Shown here in pieces: positions 63,782-64,000 of a stretch of DNA of 64,000 nucleotides; the stretch's first letter is position 1; each line of letters opens with the position of its first letter. Position numbers and translations under genes: made by a program. Source of the DNA: Bradyrhizobium sp. AZCC 1693. GTDB lineage: Bacteria > Pseudomonadota > Alphaproteobacteria > Rhizobiales > Xanthobacteraceae. The stretch is taken from NCBI RefSeq assembly GCF_036924745.1, contig NZ_JAZHSD010000001.1:372001-436000 (forward strand), written 5' to 3'. The notes under the pieces are model-generated. The model ran no database searches. It was not told the origin of the DNA and saw nothing but the letters and a program-made list of their open reading frames with translations.

Positions 63782-63833
63782 AGCGTTTTGGGCTGAGGTG
63801 GATACCGGCCCGCGTGAAGAAATCACGCGAGCC
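63782..63833. repeat. Degenerate copy of the 59.3-kb repeat
   Basis: Contains AGCGTTTT, then GGTGGATACCGG and GCGTGAAGAAATCACGCGAG, resembling the start of 59284-59389 with many changes. Confidence 0.45.
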
Positions 63834-63842
63834 TTGCTGCCG

Positions 63843-64000
63843 TCAGCGCAGCGGCTTTTTCAGGAGCGAGAACCGGTCGGGGTCCAGCCCCATCGAGGGC
63901 TGCAGCATCGGCGCTTCCACCGGCGTCATGACGCGGGCGGCAGGCCGGTCGTTGATGCCGGGATCGTTCGGCACGTCGCGGTTCGAGGTGGCGCCGCGCC
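63843..64000 (-). CDS. 3' end of an unidentified gene (partial)
   Basis: On the minus strand a frame open to the window edge ends with DRPAARVMTPVEAPMLQP then SMGLDPDRFSLLKKPLR and a stop at 63843-63845. The start and most of the protein lie beyond 64000, so no product can be named. Pro/Arg-rich composition. Confidence 0.6.
   Translation of the reverse strand, partial: RGATSNRDVPNDPGINDRPAARVMTPVEAPMLQPSMGLDPDRFSLLKKPLR

Overview
The window reads as chromosomal DNA of a Bradyrhizobium-type alphaproteobacterium (Nitrobacteraceae). The pointers are high GC coding bias on both strands, an acpXL/fabZ/fabF/fabF/lpxXL cluster for very-long-chain acylated lipid A, tandem Kup potassium transporters, OpgC, several orphan Bug-type binding proteins, and dispersed palindromic repeats that I recognise from bradyrhizobial genomes. 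This assignment is inference; no rRNA, tRNA or marker gene in the window proves it.

Layout. 0-10.5 kb is housekeeping: class II DAHP synthase, diacylglycerol kinase, glutamine-dependent NAD synthetase, a DUF2865 protein, cysS behind two strong inverted repeats, a tiny membrane peptide, a GNAT enzyme, citramalate synthase, a VOC protein and a LOG-family protein. 10.6-18 kb holds an Atm1-type ABC exporter, psd and pssA (phosphatidylethanolamine synthesis), an RraA-like protein, a Bug binding protein and a stand-alone MotA/MotB-like stator pair. 18.2-22.2 kb has two tandem kup genes ending in a dispersed repeat.

23.2-32 kb is a periplasmic oxidation region. It has a PQQ-dependent alcohol dehydrogenase with a lanthanide-type Asp-x-Asp signature but no vicinal Cys pair, a XoxG-like cytochrome c, a XoxJ-like binding protein and a decayed second copy of that binding protein. 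Next come a Tat-type amidohydrolase, a ThuA-like protein and an orphan sugar-type binding protein. 32-41 kb carries a CHASE3/PAS histidine kinase, OpgC, an AraC regulator, an L,D-transpeptidase lipoprotein and a two-component pair. 41-51.5 kb is accessory and gene-poor: small secreted proteins, a vanadium-haloperoxidase-like protein whose phosphate/vanadate loop has lost its usual residues, next to an unusual mono-haem protein, a di-haem cytochrome, and an alpha/beta hydrolase fused to a class III cyclase.

52-64 kb returns to conserved genes: rhodanese, an aminotransferase, a polyamine-type binding protein, the lipid A very-long-chain fatty acid cluster (minus strand), a GyrI-like protein, an IS110 remnant in a mosaic of repeats, a ParB-like protein, an MgtC-like protein, an AhpD-like peroxidase-related protein and the 3' end of an unidentified gene.

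The strongest leads for something under-described are the PQQ dehydrogenase neighbourhood, the haloperoxidase-like/haem pair, the structured leader of cysS, and the in-frame extension after the stop codon of the hydrolase-cyclase.
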